Assembly: GCA_964655475.1 (NCBI GenBank)
Contig: CAZZMO010000007.1
Location: forward strand, 1 to 63,786
From: VGMA01 sp964655475
GTDB lineage: Bacteria; Chlamydiota; Chlamydiia; Chlamydiales; VGMA01
DNA length: 63,786 bases
Direction of reading: 5' to 3'
Shown piece by piece: positions 18,464 through 27,958 of the stretch. Each line of letters opens with the position of its first letter. Positions within the stretch are counted from its first letter, which is position 1. Position numbers and translations under genes: made by a program. The notes beneath the pieces were generated by a model that worked only from the letters and a program-made list of their open reading frames with translations, ran no database searches and was not told where the DNA came from.

Positions 18464-20173
18464 GTGAAAGGAAAAATTGTCGCAAGCCTTCTCTTGCTTC
18501 TCATGGGATGTTCCGTTCCTGGTTCTTCTTCCCTCAATAATACAGGAAAGAAAATAGAGAATCCAACAACGAATGTTCCATTTGTCATTGTCGTTGCATC
18601 TTACAACAACGAAAAATACTTTCTCAAAAACTTAGAATCGATCTTCACTCAAGATTACGACAACTACCGCGTAATTTACGTCGATGACGCCTCTACTGAT
18701 AAAACGTACGAAGAAGTAAAGCGCTACGTCGACTCTCATCCGATCAGTCATAAAATCGATGTGATCCACAACGAATCGAATCAAAAAGCTCTCTACAACC
18801 TCTATACCTCCATTCAAACCTGCAAAAGCAATGAAATCGTCGTCCTTCTCGATGGTGACGATTGGTTTCCACATAGCCACGTGCTCACCGATCTCAACCA
18901 ATACTACGCTGATGAAAACGTCTGGATGACCTATGGACAATACATCCGCTTCCCCGATTGGCAAATGGGAATGTGCGCTCCCGTCACGAATAAGTTCTTA
19001 AAAAATGCAGAGATGAGACAAGGTCCTTGGAAGTATAGCCACCTTCGCACCTTCTATGCAGGCCTTTTCAAACAGATCAAGATGGAAGATCTCACAAGAA
19101 ATGGTCAGTTTTACGCCACCACCTACGATCTCGCCATCATGTTCCCCATGCTGGAAATGGCAAGAGAACATGCCATCTTCACCCCTGATATTTCCTACAT
19201 ATACAACTGGGAAAACCCCATCACTGATCAGAAAATTAGAGAAGCAGAGCAGCTCGATACAGAGCATTATATCCGAGGCCTCCCCATCTATCCTAAGCTA
19301 CAAGAACACCCAAAACGCTTCCCAAACGAACACTCTGGCGCATGCGACCTCATCGTTTTCTCCTACAATAGACCGATGCAGTTATATGCCCTTCTTGAAT
19401 CGACAGAAAAACATGTCGAAGGGCTTCGCAAAATTGGCGTTCTCTATAGAGCTGATGATTCCTTTGAAGAAGGCTACAAAAGAATTAAAGAGCGTTTCCC
19501 TTACGTTACATTTTTTGAGCAGCCCAAAGTAAACCCAAAGTCCCACTTCAAATCGATGCTCATGGAGATGATGTTTGGCAAATTTGGCAAAGGAGCTGAA
19601 TACATCCTCTTTGCTGTCGATGATATCATCGTCACCGACCATATCAATCTCACTAAAGACATCGATATGCTGAGCAAAACAGGCGTTTACGGCCTCTACT
19701 ACCGCCTTGGAAAAAACATCAAGAGCTGCTACATGACAGGCCTTTTCAACCATCCTACACCCAAGTGGATCAACCTCGGAAACGATTACTACGGTTGGGA
19801 GTTTGAAGGGAACCAAGGGGATTGGAACTATCCGAACAGCGTCGATTTCAACCTCTTCAGAAAACAAGACCTCAAAAAGCCCTTCGAAGAGATCGCCTTC
19901 TCCTACCCCAATCAACTCGAAGGCGCCTGGGCTAACCGCGCCAACCTAAAACGCATTGGCCTCTGCCATGGCCGCACCAAAACCATCAATATCCCCATGA
20001 ACATCGTCAACGGCCACATCGGCGCCATGCATGAAGACTCCTTCACCGCCGAACAGCTCAATACCATGTTCCTTTCCGGCCTCAAAATCAACATCCAAGA
20101 GTTCTTCCAAGCTGAATACGATGCCCCTCACGTAGGCATCATCCCCGAATTCGTCGCCTGCATCGAAGAATAG
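18464..20173 (+). CDS. lipoprotein-type bidomain GT2 glycosyltransferase
   Basis: 569 residues, GTG start with AGGGG six nt upstream. The N-terminus is a lipoprotein signal: basic MKGK, hydrophobic core and the lipobox LLMGC with Cys18 or so. The first GT2 domain (about 43-280) has VVASYNNE, VIYVDDASTDKT and DGDDW. A second GT-A-like domain (about 300-500) has FSYNRPMQL and AVDDIIV, so here both halves keep acidic metal-binding pairs, unlike the two paralogues. A lipid-anchored glycosyltransferase would lie on the periplasmic side or outer membrane, which is unusual because donor sugars are cytosolic. Coding strand strongly C-rich, as in the rec genes. Confidence 0.85.
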   Translation: MKGKIVASLLLLLMGCSVPGSSSLNNTGKKIENPTTNVPFVIVVASYNNEKYFLKNLESIFTQDYDNYRVIYVDDASTDKTYEEVKRYVDSHPISHKIDVIHNESNQKALYNLYTSIQTCKSNEIVVLLDGDDWFPHSHVLTDLNQYYADENVWMTYGQYIRFPDWQMGMCAPVTNKFLKNAEMRQGPWKYSHLRTFYAGLFKQIKMEDLTRNGQFYATTYDLAIMFPMLEMAREHAIFTPDISYIYNWENPITDQKIREAEQLDTEHYIRGLPIYPKLQEHPKRFPNEHSGACDLIVFSYNRPMQLYALLESTEKHVEGLRKIGVLYRADDSFEEGYKRIKERFPYVTFFEQPKVNPKSHFKSMLMEMMFGKFGKGAEYILFAVDDIIVTDHINLTKDIDMLSKTGVYGLYYRLGKNIKSCYMTGLFNHPTPKWINLGNDYYGWEFEGNQGDWNYPNSVDFNLFRKQDLKKPFEEIAFSYPNQLEGAWANRANLKRIGLCHGRTKTINIPMNIVNGHIGAMHEDSFTAEQLNTMFLSGLKINIQEFFQAEYDAPHVGIIPEFVACIEE

Positions 20174-20183
20174 ACTAAACTTT

Positions 20184-20208
20184 CAAGAGATCCGTTAAGG
20201 ATCTCTTG
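20184..20208. terminator. hairpin between convergent genes
   Basis: A perfect 10-bp stem (CAAGAGATCC / GGATCTCTTG) with a 5-nt loop lies between the two 3' ends and includes the stop of the minus-strand gene. There is no clear T-run, so termination is uncertain. Confidence 0.4.
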
Positions 20209-20962
20209 GAGATAATACAAAGATTGGTTGATGCGCACTTCTATGTTTCTCAAAATCTGATGGCTGAAATCCATACGACTTCACAACACTCCAATTTTGA
20301 AGAAGCATCGGAAGTCGAACAGGTCCATAGACTCGCCCTGCATTCCAAATCAAAGCTTCTTTTCCAATGGGAACTGCAAGAAATAAAAGCCCTCCTGGAC
20401 GAAGCATTTCTTTTGCCTCTTTCATCGCTCTAAAATCTCCATAAGGATTTAAAGGATCACCATATCTTCCCAGTCCATCATGCTCAAAACTCGAAATTGA
20501 AATGACTGTGTCAAACAAGATTGGGTTTCTTCGATACTCTTCAACCGTCATCGTTTGAATTCTTGGATCATCTGTCGTGATCTTATTGTATTCAATCGTT
20601 ACAGGATGCCCTCCAAAATGGAGAATGATGCTCTCATACCATGGAATCGTAGAACCAATAATCGCAACTTCTTTCCTCACAAAGTATTCAGGAAAGTCCT
20701 CAATCGCCTGATAGAGCCAACCATCTGTTGCTCCATAATAATTATGTTCTTTTCTGGCTACTCTTTCCATCATCTTGGAGACATCTTCTCTGAGATAATT
20801 CGTGGATTCAGCAACAGTGCTGTCCCAATACCAGTTTTCTATCGGGATCCTCCCTCCTAGAGTGTATGCATCGAGAAGCTCATCTGGAATTGTCTTAGGA
20901 GGCATTGCGGCTGCAATGACAATTGATACATGCATACAAATAAACAAGATTTTCTTCTTCAT
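20195..20962 (-). CDS. exported DUF268 family protein (methyltransferase-like)
   Basis: 255 residues with an N-terminal signal peptide (MKKKILFICMHVSIVIAAA). The rest matches the DUF268 family: VAIIGSTIPWYE, ISSFEHDGLGRYGDPLNPYGD, MLRPGGLLFLAVPIG and WNAGRVYGPVRLP. The layout looks like a Rossmann-type methyltransferase with a degenerate SAM-binding loop; the biochemical role of DUF268 is not established as far as I know. In other organisms it occurs with polysaccharide genes, as here. Convergent with the lipoprotein glycosyltransferase. Export of a putative SAM enzyme is odd. Confidence 0.8.
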   Translation of the reverse strand: MKKKILFICMHVSIVIAAAMPPKTIPDELLDAYTLGGRIPIENWYWDSTVAESTNYLREDVSKMMERVARKEHNYYGATDGWLYQAIEDFPEYFVRKEVAIIGSTIPWYESIILHFGGHPVTIEYNKITTDDPRIQTMTVEEYRRNPILFDTVISISSFEHDGLGRYGDPLNPYGDFRAMKEAKEMLRPGGLLFLAVPIGKEALIWNAGRVYGPVRLPMLLQNWSVVKSYGFQPSDFEKHRSAHQPIFVLSPRDP

Positions 20963-21133
20963 GGGAATCCAAAAGTATTTAGAACGATCTTAGCCTATGG
21001 GGTATTTTAATAATATACGATCCTAATAATCGAACGAACAGGCATCAAAACATTCGTATGAATGATATAGCTTGAATTGAAACGAACAATTTACCTAAAC
21101 TCTATTTTTAAATCATCCAATCTGGAGTGTGTC

Positions 21134-21886
21134 ATGAAATGTTCTCTTCTAAAAAGATTTGCGGCTATTGCCCTTGTTTCTCTTTGCCAATTAAATGCTC
21201 ACTCAGAACAGTTTTTCTCACAATGGGATCAGGATAAGTTTTTGATCAAAGAAGTCTTTCGCTACCAAGAAGGAGGATTCTTCCTAGACATTGGAGCTAC
21301 TGACGGCATTCACATTAGTAACACTTACTATCTCGAAAAGAATTTAGGATGGAATGGGATTTGTATAGAACCTCAGCATGGCTACTTTCGAAAATTAGTG
21401 AAAAATCGCAACTGCACATGCGTAAACGCAGTGCTAGATTACTGCGTGCATATAGTAGAATTTTTTAATGGTGATCCAAATGGTTGCACAGCTGGAGGAA
21501 TTGTTGATGAAGATACGGACAATAAATCATTCATGAAACATGTAAAATATGCTTCTAGATCAGAAAAAAGCAAGCGAGAAACAACCACACTTGAAACCGT
21601 ATTAGATGCTCATCAAGCCCCACAAGTCATTGATTATCTCAGCATTGATGTAGAAGGAGCAGAATCTCGTATATTGATGAACTTCCCGTTTGATCGATAC
21701 ATATTTTCAGTCATCACAATTGAACGTCCAAAACCTGATATACAGAATAAATTTGCGGAATTAGGTTATGTCTATATAGGGCAATTTGGAGAAGATCGTA
21801 TATACATTCACCCTTCCCTTCCAAATTTTGATAACCTAATTGCATTAAAAGCAGAAATGAAGCCTTACTACGACAACTATGAGTAG
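21134..21886 (+). CDS. exported FkbM-family methyltransferase
   Basis: 250 residues after choosing the ATG at 21134, which has GGAG six nt upstream; a TTG further upstream would add 19 residues. N-terminal Sec signal (MKCSLLKRFAAIALVSLCQLNAHS). FkbM-type blocks: FLDIGATDGIHISNTYYLEK, WNGICIEPQ and DYLSIDVEGAE. FkbM enzymes transfer methyl groups from SAM to sugar hydroxyls. A second family member lies at 24890. The coding sequence is markedly more AT-rich than the region before 20.2 kb, which suggests acquisition by transfer. Confidence 0.85.
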   Translation: MKCSLLKRFAAIALVSLCQLNAHSEQFFSQWDQDKFLIKEVFRYQEGGFFLDIGATDGIHISNTYYLEKNLGWNGICIEPQHGYFRKLVKNRNCTCVNAVLDYCVHIVEFFNGDPNGCTAGGIVDEDTDNKSFMKHVKYASRSEKSKRETTTLETVLDAHQAPQVIDYLSIDVEGAESRILMNFPFDRYIFSVITIERPKPDIQNKFAELGYVYIGQFGEDRIYIHPSLPNFDNLIALKAEMKPYYDNYE

Positions 21887-21897
21887 AGATATAGACT

Positions 21898-22953
21898 CTA
21901 TATGAGATCTTTGGTGGTTAGAGAAGAGCCTAAAATGCCGTTTACAATATTGAGAACAAAATGATCGACATCGAACTCTCTAGCCTTTTCGGAAACGAGA
22001 AATTCTCGAATGTTTTCTAAATAATGGTTGAATTGTTCTTCGCTCATATTTGAAAGAAAGTCATACAATTCTTCATACGAAGAAAATGCTCGAAAATCGA
22101 TAAAACAATTCGCAGGAATCTCATCTGTAACGGTTGGAGAACCGAAATAAATCGGGACAACTCCTGATCGGAAGCAATCAAAGATCTTTTCCGTGATATA
22201 GCCAGGAACATCCTTTGTGTTTTCATAAGCGAATGAAAATTTATAGTGCTTCATAATTTCACACTTATCTTCAACTACTCCACGGTAGGTAGAATACCCA
22301 CAATTTTCCCAACCTGGTCCATAAAACTCTAACTCTGAAGGATGATAATCTTCGAAAAAGCGGATCATCCGCTTTCGTTCAGTGTAAAGCTCACCTCTGT
22401 AAGTAGAAGTTTTTCTACCATAAAAACCACAAGCAAATTTTCTCTCATGAAATGAAGGAAGGTCTGTTTTCATTGGATTTAGAGGAGCATAACGATATTT
22501 AATGAATTGCTTTCCATCCACTAAACCATCGTGAAAAGTAAAAACCTTCGAAAAGAGATCGTAGTGATGGGATACATAAGAATTCTCAAACACTGAAGGA
22601 GGCTCAAATAAGATGTTCATAAGAGCTGATCGAGGCATTCTCCTCATCTCGCTAAACGTAGGATGATGCCCTCGATAATCAATGAATAAAAGCTGCCGAT
22701 CTGGACCAAATTTTTGGTGTAAACTTTCTCTGGTTTCATATTTCAAATCAATTTCAGCAAGGCAGGAGATCGTAACACCATGCTTTGCTAACATGTATCC
22801 GATTTTTTGCCAGATGCTTAGTTCGTGATAATGCGCTCCTAAAGGAAAGGCAAAACTATTCTCTGGATTCCCATCGACATAATAGACTTCTCTTCCATAA
22901 AGAGAAATCAAAGCAAATAACAAAATGAAAATCGCGCGGAATAGAAATATCAT
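21898..22953 (-). CDS. exported GT10 alpha-1,3-fucosyltransferase-like protein (copy 1)
   Basis: 351 residues with an N-terminal signal or anchor (MIFLFRAIFILLFALISLYG). The GT10 signature is clear: FAYENTKDVPGYITEKIFD (about 240-258), then GVVPIYFGSPTVTDEIPANCFIDF. GT10 enzymes use GDP-fucose to fucosylate N-acetylglucosamine-containing glycans. It is a paralogue of the protein at 27959, similar along the whole length (YYVDGNPENSFAF / ILYLDSSTTNNFAY; IGYMLAKHGV / ISYMLARHNI). Orientation is opposite to both neighbours. Export places the enzyme outside the cytoplasm, as in the eukaryotic Golgi. Confidence 0.88.
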   Translation of the reverse strand: MIFLFRAIFILLFALISLYGREVYYVDGNPENSFAFPLGAHYHELSIWQKIGYMLAKHGVTISCLAEIDLKYETRESLHQKFGPDRQLLFIDYRGHHPTFSEMRRMPRSALMNILFEPPSVFENSYVSHHYDLFSKVFTFHDGLVDGKQFIKYRYAPLNPMKTDLPSFHERKFACGFYGRKTSTYRGELYTERKRMIRFFEDYHPSELEFYGPGWENCGYSTYRGVVEDKCEIMKHYKFSFAYENTKDVPGYITEKIFDCFRSGVVPIYFGSPTVTDEIPANCFIDFRAFSSYEELYDFLSNMSEEQFNHYLENIREFLVSEKAREFDVDHFVLNIVNGILGSSLTTKDLI

Positions 22954-23084
22954 ATTAGTAGAGATGATAGCAAAATCTTATTTTTATGCAAAGGATGTAG
23001 AGTTTGAACTCAATGGCTTTCTTGTCTTAATTCATCTGATAAAATACAATCGACACACTACAATAAATATCATTTTAGGTTCCT

Positions 23085-24056
23085 ATGATCAGAAAGATTC
23101 TCTATTCATGCCTTCTCTATTCACTATTTGCCACTAGCGCCCTATTTGCTGAAGAATGGGACGATGTCTATGAACACGTTTCTAATATGAAGAACCCCTC
23201 TTTCTCTGATTTCTTGTACTTACAAAATTATCTACTGAAAGGAAAGCGAGACTATTTGAAATGGCTAGATTATGAATGGTACGATCCCCTTAGAGCTGAT
23301 GGGCTGCGATATGACCACCGCGCACGAAATATCCGTTTATTCAATGAACAAGGTAGAGTTGATCAAGAACTTTATCAACTCGTTTACCAGACCAGTTCTG
23401 AAGATAGAAAGCGCTGTGTGATCTCTTATGCAAGCTGCAATGCTACTTATCGAGAAAAGATCCAAAGAATTGGCCGCTATTTGAAGAGAAGTGGATTTAG
23501 TGGTCACTTTCTCTATCGCATGGGAGGATGGCCCGATATCAAGGGAGGCTCACTAAAATTCATGCACGTCCCTTATAGTTTCAAACTCTGCATGATTAAA
23601 GAAGCTGCAAGGCTTGGATATCAACAGATTGTATGGGTCGATTCTGCTGTTATCCCTTTTCAACACTTTAATAGAGTTTTTGAATACCTCGAAAGAGATG
23701 GTTATTTCTTTATCGATCACCTTACGACCGTTGGAAGACATGATTCTCCAAAAGTTATAGAAGCTTTCTCTTTATCTGAAGAGGAGCGTTTTTCGATTCC
23801 TCAGATCCAAGCATCTCTGATCGGCGTAAATATGGAAAATCCTCGAGTGAGAGAATTTCTCGATGAGTGCTTTATTCAGATGGAAAAATTAGAGGGCTTT
23901 TTATCACCAAGACCTGAACAGGTTGCTATGGGAATTATTGCCCATAAAATGGGGCTATTTCCTCAGATTCCTTATACAGATGTATTCTGCGATGACGGAT
24001 CTATTACCTTTGAAAATAGCTATTACACGCACCTTCTTTATGCTTTAAGTAGATGA
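23085..24056 (+). CDS. exported glycosyltransferase-like protein
   Basis: 323 residues with a good Sec signal ending in ALFA (MIRKILYSCLLYSLFATSALFA). The middle has a GT-A-like core: CVISYASCNATYREKIQRIG, HVPYSFKLCMIKEAARLGYQ and IVWVDSAVIPF, where WVDSA sits in the place of a DXD motif. I believe it is a nucleotide-sugar glycosyltransferase of an uncommon family; the gene at 30259 has the related WTDADS. AGG lies close to the ATG. Ends 12 bp inside the convergent GT47-like gene. Substrate unknown. Confidence 0.7.
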   Translation: MIRKILYSCLLYSLFATSALFAEEWDDVYEHVSNMKNPSFSDFLYLQNYLLKGKRDYLKWLDYEWYDPLRADGLRYDHRARNIRLFNEQGRVDQELYQLVYQTSSEDRKRCVISYASCNATYREKIQRIGRYLKRSGFSGHFLYRMGGWPDIKGGSLKFMHVPYSFKLCMIKEAARLGYQQIVWVDSAVIPFQHFNRVFEYLERDGYFFIDHLTTVGRHDSPKVIEAFSLSEEERFSIPQIQASLIGVNMENPRVREFLDECFIQMEKLEGFLSPRPEQVAMGIIAHKMGLFPQIPYTDVFCDDGSITFENSYYTHLLYALSR

Positions 24057-24914
24057 GCGGATCTTATTGAACCAGTAATCTGAATAAAGCCGCTCTTTTT
24101 GATAAGTTCTATTTTTCATCTCTTCATATTTCTCTAATAGAAATTCGTGAGAGATCTCGTTCCAATCATCGACAATTAGAACAGGAAGTGCTTCAAACAC
24201 AGCGTCCATTGATGAGCGTTTCACGATCGGAATCGCACCAAGATATAAGGCCTCCCAAGTGCGATGAGTATCAAGCCCATTACCTCTTGGACTCAGAACA
24301 AACTTCGACCTACCTAGGTGCTCCAAGTAGTGATCAAAAGGTTCACTATTGGCAACAAAAACATAAGATTCATTCACAAATAAATCGTGTACCGGCTGCC
24401 TTACACTTGGATTTGTACCTACGTTAATATTGACATACAAGAGGATATCCCGATCTTCTTCATGTTTGATATCTGCCTTTCTTATAACATCAAGATTTCC
24501 ATGTACCCATTGTTGATTCGCAAGTCCTATCGGAATCGGATGTAATTTTGGATGAGAATAATTTTCTATATTCTGCCCAAACCAAGCAATTAATTTCCCA
24601 TCATTAAGGAAAGAGGTGAATTTCCCAGGGATAGGAAAATCTCCGTTATGACTCACTAAGATATATCTCGATGAGATCAAGGGATGGATATTGTAAAAAA
24701 AATGAGATAGATCATCCACTTTGACAAAGATCAGATCTCCATTTCTTACTTTTTTCGGATAGATGTTACAGCCTGTTTCATCACAAACATGATTACAGAA
24801 GGAGCGAAACGTATCTCCTGAAAGGAAAGGAGCGCTCGACCCTCTCGAAAGAGCCTCTAAACAGACGAGGGAGCTTAAAAGCACTCCGATTAAAAATCTT
24901 CTGTAATAGGACAT
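24045..24914 (-). CDS. exported exostosin (GT47)-like glycosyltransferase
   Basis: 289 residues with a signal peptide (MSYYRRFLIGVLLSSLVCLEALS). The C-terminal block FVLSPRGNGLDTHRTWEALYLGAIPIV, followed by LPVLIVDDW, is the exostosin-type nucleotide-sugar binding region. Exostosin-like proteins transfer sugars in glycan chain synthesis; which sugar cannot be read from sequence. It overlaps the upstream FkbM gene by 25 bp (same strand, coupled) and the convergent gene by 12 bp. AT-rich like the rest of this island. Confidence 0.8.
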   Translation of the reverse strand: MSYYRRFLIGVLLSSLVCLEALSRGSSAPFLSGDTFRSFCNHVCDETGCNIYPKKVRNGDLIFVKVDDLSHFFYNIHPLISSRYILVSHNGDFPIPGKFTSFLNDGKLIAWFGQNIENYSHPKLHPIPIGLANQQWVHGNLDVIRKADIKHEEDRDILLYVNINVGTNPSVRQPVHDLFVNESYVFVANSEPFDHYLEHLGRSKFVLSPRGNGLDTHRTWEALYLGAIPIVKRSSMDAVFEALPVLIVDDWNEISHEFLLEKYEEMKNRTYQKERLYSDYWFNKIRSST

Positions 24915-25756
24915 ATCGCGTAATAATTGATCCCGTTATAATCTTGTATAATTTGTGGAACTGTTGATTTGACGGGCAATGCTCGGAAAGCATCTCTCCA
25001 AAGAGTCATATAATCATTTGCAATATCTGCAAAAGGAGCGTATAAATCTTGTCTTACCAAGAAAAGATTTATCGTCATCCCTACAGGTTCATATCCCATT
25101 TCTCTTGCAAGTTGAATAATGACTTGAAGTGGTTGTTGTTTATTTCCAAGCGCCATACTTTCAGAAACCTCTTCGTCAATCATCGGATGCCAATAAAGGT
25201 TAGTTTCTATAGAGATCACTTTAGGTCTACATTCCAATCCTTGTAGGATGTAGAAATCAGCTCCATCGATATCAATAGATAGAAAATCGATCTCTTGATA
25301 AGGGAAGTATTTTCTTCGGATATCATCAAATAAAAGCGCATTTGGTTGATCTCTTTTCCAATCGACAAAAGAGTTGATTGTTAGAACGCCAGCCCCTGGT
25401 GGATAGTTTTTGCGTAAAGCGTTGAAAAGATCTGTGGAAGGCTCGATCATGACACCCCTCCATCCCTTTTCCCATAGACTTCGAGTGTTGCAAATATCAA
25501 CACCATCCATCGCTCCAAATTCAACAAAGAAGCCTTTTTCGATGTTCAAACGACGAAAGATTTCTTCTATGATCCCTTCTTCACCATATTGGGTATACTT
25601 TGCCTTTGCATACCGATTAAGACTGTTCGGACTAAGGCGATCTCGATTCTTTTCTAATTCAGCCTCCACAAAAGGTCTCCATGGATTTGTGTAAGAATAT
25701 AAATTCACACAAAGGAGCAACGCAAATACAAAGAATTTTGCAAAAAACGAAATCAT
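24890..25756 (-). CDS. exported FkbM-family methyltransferase
   Basis: 288 residues. Signal peptide MISFFAKFFVFALLLCVNLYS. Family blocks: YTQYGEEGIIEEIFRRL, FFVEFGAMDGVDICNTR, WRGVMIEPS and DFLSIDIDGADFYILQGL. This form (with the YGEEG lead) is common in sugar-modifying loci. AGGGG lies five nt before the ATG. It is the first gene of a two-gene operon with the GT47-like gene, which begins within its last 25 bp. Presumably methylates a glycan made by the neighbouring transferases; this is inference. Confidence 0.85.
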   Translation of the reverse strand: MISFFAKFFVFALLLCVNLYSYTNPWRPFVEAELEKNRDRLSPNSLNRYAKAKYTQYGEEGIIEEIFRRLNIEKGFFVEFGAMDGVDICNTRSLWEKGWRGVMIEPSTDLFNALRKNYPPGAGVLTINSFVDWKRDQPNALLFDDIRRKYFPYQEIDFLSIDIDGADFYILQGLECRPKVISIETNLYWHPMIDEEVSESMALGNKQQPLQVIIQLAREMGYEPVGMTINLFLVRQDLYAPFADIANDYMTLWRDAFRALPVKSTVPQIIQDYNGINYYAICPITEDF

Positions 25757-25907
25757 AGCACCCCTAATTTAAATTCAAAATACAAAATAATTATCATCTT
25801 GTCAAGTCTTGAGCATTATTAAACTATCGGAAAAATATTTTGATTTTCTTGACGAAAAAATGATTGTAGATCGACAATCACCCGACAACTTTAAACCGGA
25901 TTATTTT

Positions 25908-26924
25908 ATGCGATTGTTTAAATCATTTTTCATTTGTTTGATGTTTCTTTCATATTCGTTATTGAATGCAAACTCTTTTTCGATTGTGTTTGTACACGCT
26001 GGACCGAGACTCCCTGCTCATGTTGAAGTCGCTTTGTTTCAAGCGCGGCTATTCAATCCAGATTGCCCTATATATTTACTTGCAAACCAATCAGCATTGA
26101 ACAATTTTCATCCACAAGATGGATCCATCAATGCAACTTATGTTCCTCTTGAAAGTCTTCATAGAACAAGAGCTCACAATATGTGGTCTCAAAATCTGAT
26201 CATCAGAGATTGGAACCTATACAGCGAACGATTCCTCTACCTTCACGATTTTATGCAGCAATATCAATTAGAAAACGTGTTTCATATGGAGCACGACAAC
26301 ATGATCTATGTCAATCTAGAAACCCTTCTTCCTATTTTCTTAAACAATTACAAGGGGCTTGGCATTACATTCGATAATGATGAGCATTGTGTTTGTGGTT
26401 TTATGTACATCAGAGATCGTGCAATTATGGAAGATTTTGCACAGTTTTTTGCTGATCATGCTCACATTGATTGGAGCGATATGGAAGTGCCTGTGCGATT
26501 TAAAAGCGCTCGAGGTGCACAAAAAACAGTCTCCTATTTACCAATCGTTGTTGAAGAATATGTGAATGATCATCGTAATTTAAAGAGCTACCACAATAAT
26601 ACAACGACCATGCCTTATCGATACTGCCAAAATTTTGATCAATTTCAGTCAGTGTTTGATGCGGCAGCTCTTGGTCAATTTCTCGTAGGAACTCATAGAG
26701 AATTTCCTGCAGGATTCATCAATGAACGTTGTCTTTTCAGCCCGCTCAGTTTTACATATGAGTGGCGTTTAGACGAACAGAATCGAAGAATTCCTTATCT
26801 CATCTACAAGAACAAAAGATATCGTATCAATAATCTACATGTGCACTCAAAAAATCTTGCAGCTTTCAGCTCAAAGATTGAAGGGCTCTACACACTTGGA
26901 TTTCTCGATCCTACCTACCGCTAA
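25908..26924 (+). CDS. exported glycosyltransferase-like protein
   Basis: 338 residues from the ATG at 25908, which opens a signal peptide (MRLFKSFFICLMFLSYSLLNAN); the frame is open 33 codons further upstream without good reason to use it. The core reads SIVFVHAGPRLPAHVEVALFQAR, PIYLLANQSA and VFHMEHDNMIYVNLETL, consistent with a GT-A fold and an acidic EHDN metal site. C-terminal INNLHVHSKNL has the His often found near the donor phosphate. The exact family is unclear to me. The 3' end overlaps the next convergent gene by 14 bp. Confidence 0.65.
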   Translation: MRLFKSFFICLMFLSYSLLNANSFSIVFVHAGPRLPAHVEVALFQARLFNPDCPIYLLANQSALNNFHPQDGSINATYVPLESLHRTRAHNMWSQNLIIRDWNLYSERFLYLHDFMQQYQLENVFHMEHDNMIYVNLETLLPIFLNNYKGLGITFDNDEHCVCGFMYIRDRAIMEDFAQFFADHAHIDWSDMEVPVRFKSARGAQKTVSYLPIVVEEYVNDHRNLKSYHNNTTTMPYRYCQNFDQFQSVFDAAALGQFLVGTHREFPAGFINERCLFSPLSFTYEWRLDEQNRRIPYLIYKNKRYRINNLHVHSKNLAAFSSKIEGLYTLGFLDPTYR

Positions 26925-27858
26925 TGATTCTATATTCGGGTGCGCCTTCTTTATCAAAATGAAGGCGCATTACAACATCTTTGATCACTTGTTTCTTGTT
27001 CACAATCTTTGTAGATACAGGGCGGATCTCGATGTCGTGATCTGCAAGAATTCCTGCGCAAACAGAAAAATTTGAATCTCCATGAATCGAGCAATCAAAA
27101 AGCATCATAGAAAAAAAATCTTCCAAAACTTGCCCACTCCAACCTACAGATTTATCAGCTGAAGAAACTATGATATCGCGCCCTTGAAGAGCTCTTTGAA
27201 ACTCTCTTTTTACTTCATCAGGACGTTCATGATCGGTAAAAACATGAACAAAAAAAGGAACACGATGTAAAAAATCGTGAAGATATTTCAGATATTGAAT
27301 GAAAAAATCGATTCGTGGTGCTTTCAATGCCCATACGTCATGTAGATCTGTTTCGAACCTCCCTCCATTTCTCAAATGGATAGCTACTGAGATCCGATCA
27401 TTTGGTGGAATCACGTTGTAGTAAAGAGGTTTCTTGGGAACTACAGCTTCTTTTAAAACCTTGTGAAATCCTGGATCATCCCAATTGATATGAAAATCAG
27501 GATAACTACTTAAACAATTTCCACCCCAAGAAAGTTCAGAAAAATATGCAACTTGAAATAGTGTGTTATCTTGATGAATTGTAGAGAATTTTGCATCTGT
27601 CTCAGAAAGCCAGATCTCTTTTGCGTAGCTACTTCCAAACCTTTCTTCTGTTTCACTGAATATGAGATCTTCCGCATAAGGGAACGGTTTATATAACACA
27701 GGAATTCCTGCTTGATAAGAGATCCATTTTGCATGAAAATAAGTGAGCAAATTATCTCCAAAACGGCCGTTACTCATGTGATAGGTAACTGCTGAATGAT
27801 TGCCCGAAAAGAGAAGATGAGTCCAAAGCAACAATGCATAGCAGAAAAGGCGCAACAT
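26911..27858 (-). CDS. exported GT11/O-fucosyltransferase-like protein
   Basis: 315 residues with signal peptide MLRLFCYALLLWTHLLFSG. After it comes MSNGRFGDNLLTYFHAKWIS, like the GRxGNxL...A start of GT11 alpha-1,2-fucosyltransferases, and in the middle ISVAIHLRNGGRFETD, which corresponds to the HxRxGD GDP-fucose binding block. Late block FDCSIHGDSNFSVCAGILAD fits the usual third motif. AAGGA precedes the ATG by eight nt. Together with two GT10 genes, it suggests a fucose-based modification; donor identity is inferred. Confidence 0.7.
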   Translation of the reverse strand: MLRLFCYALLLWTHLLFSGNHSAVTYHMSNGRFGDNLLTYFHAKWISYQAGIPVLYKPFPYAEDLIFSETEERFGSSYAKEIWLSETDAKFSTIHQDNTLFQVAYFSELSWGGNCLSSYPDFHINWDDPGFHKVLKEAVVPKKPLYYNVIPPNDRISVAIHLRNGGRFETDLHDVWALKAPRIDFFIQYLKYLHDFLHRVPFFVHVFTDHERPDEVKREFQRALQGRDIIVSSADKSVGWSGQVLEDFFSMMLFDCSIHGDSNFSVCAGILADHDIEIRPVSTKIVNKKQVIKDVVMRLHFDKEGAPEYRIISGR

Positions 27859-27958
27859 ATAAATTTTCCTTGTAACAAGAGTCGTAGGCTACTTGATTTT
27901 AAATTCTTTTTCTATAAAAATGATCCTCCTAAATCATCCATTTGGCCAGGAGAAACTG

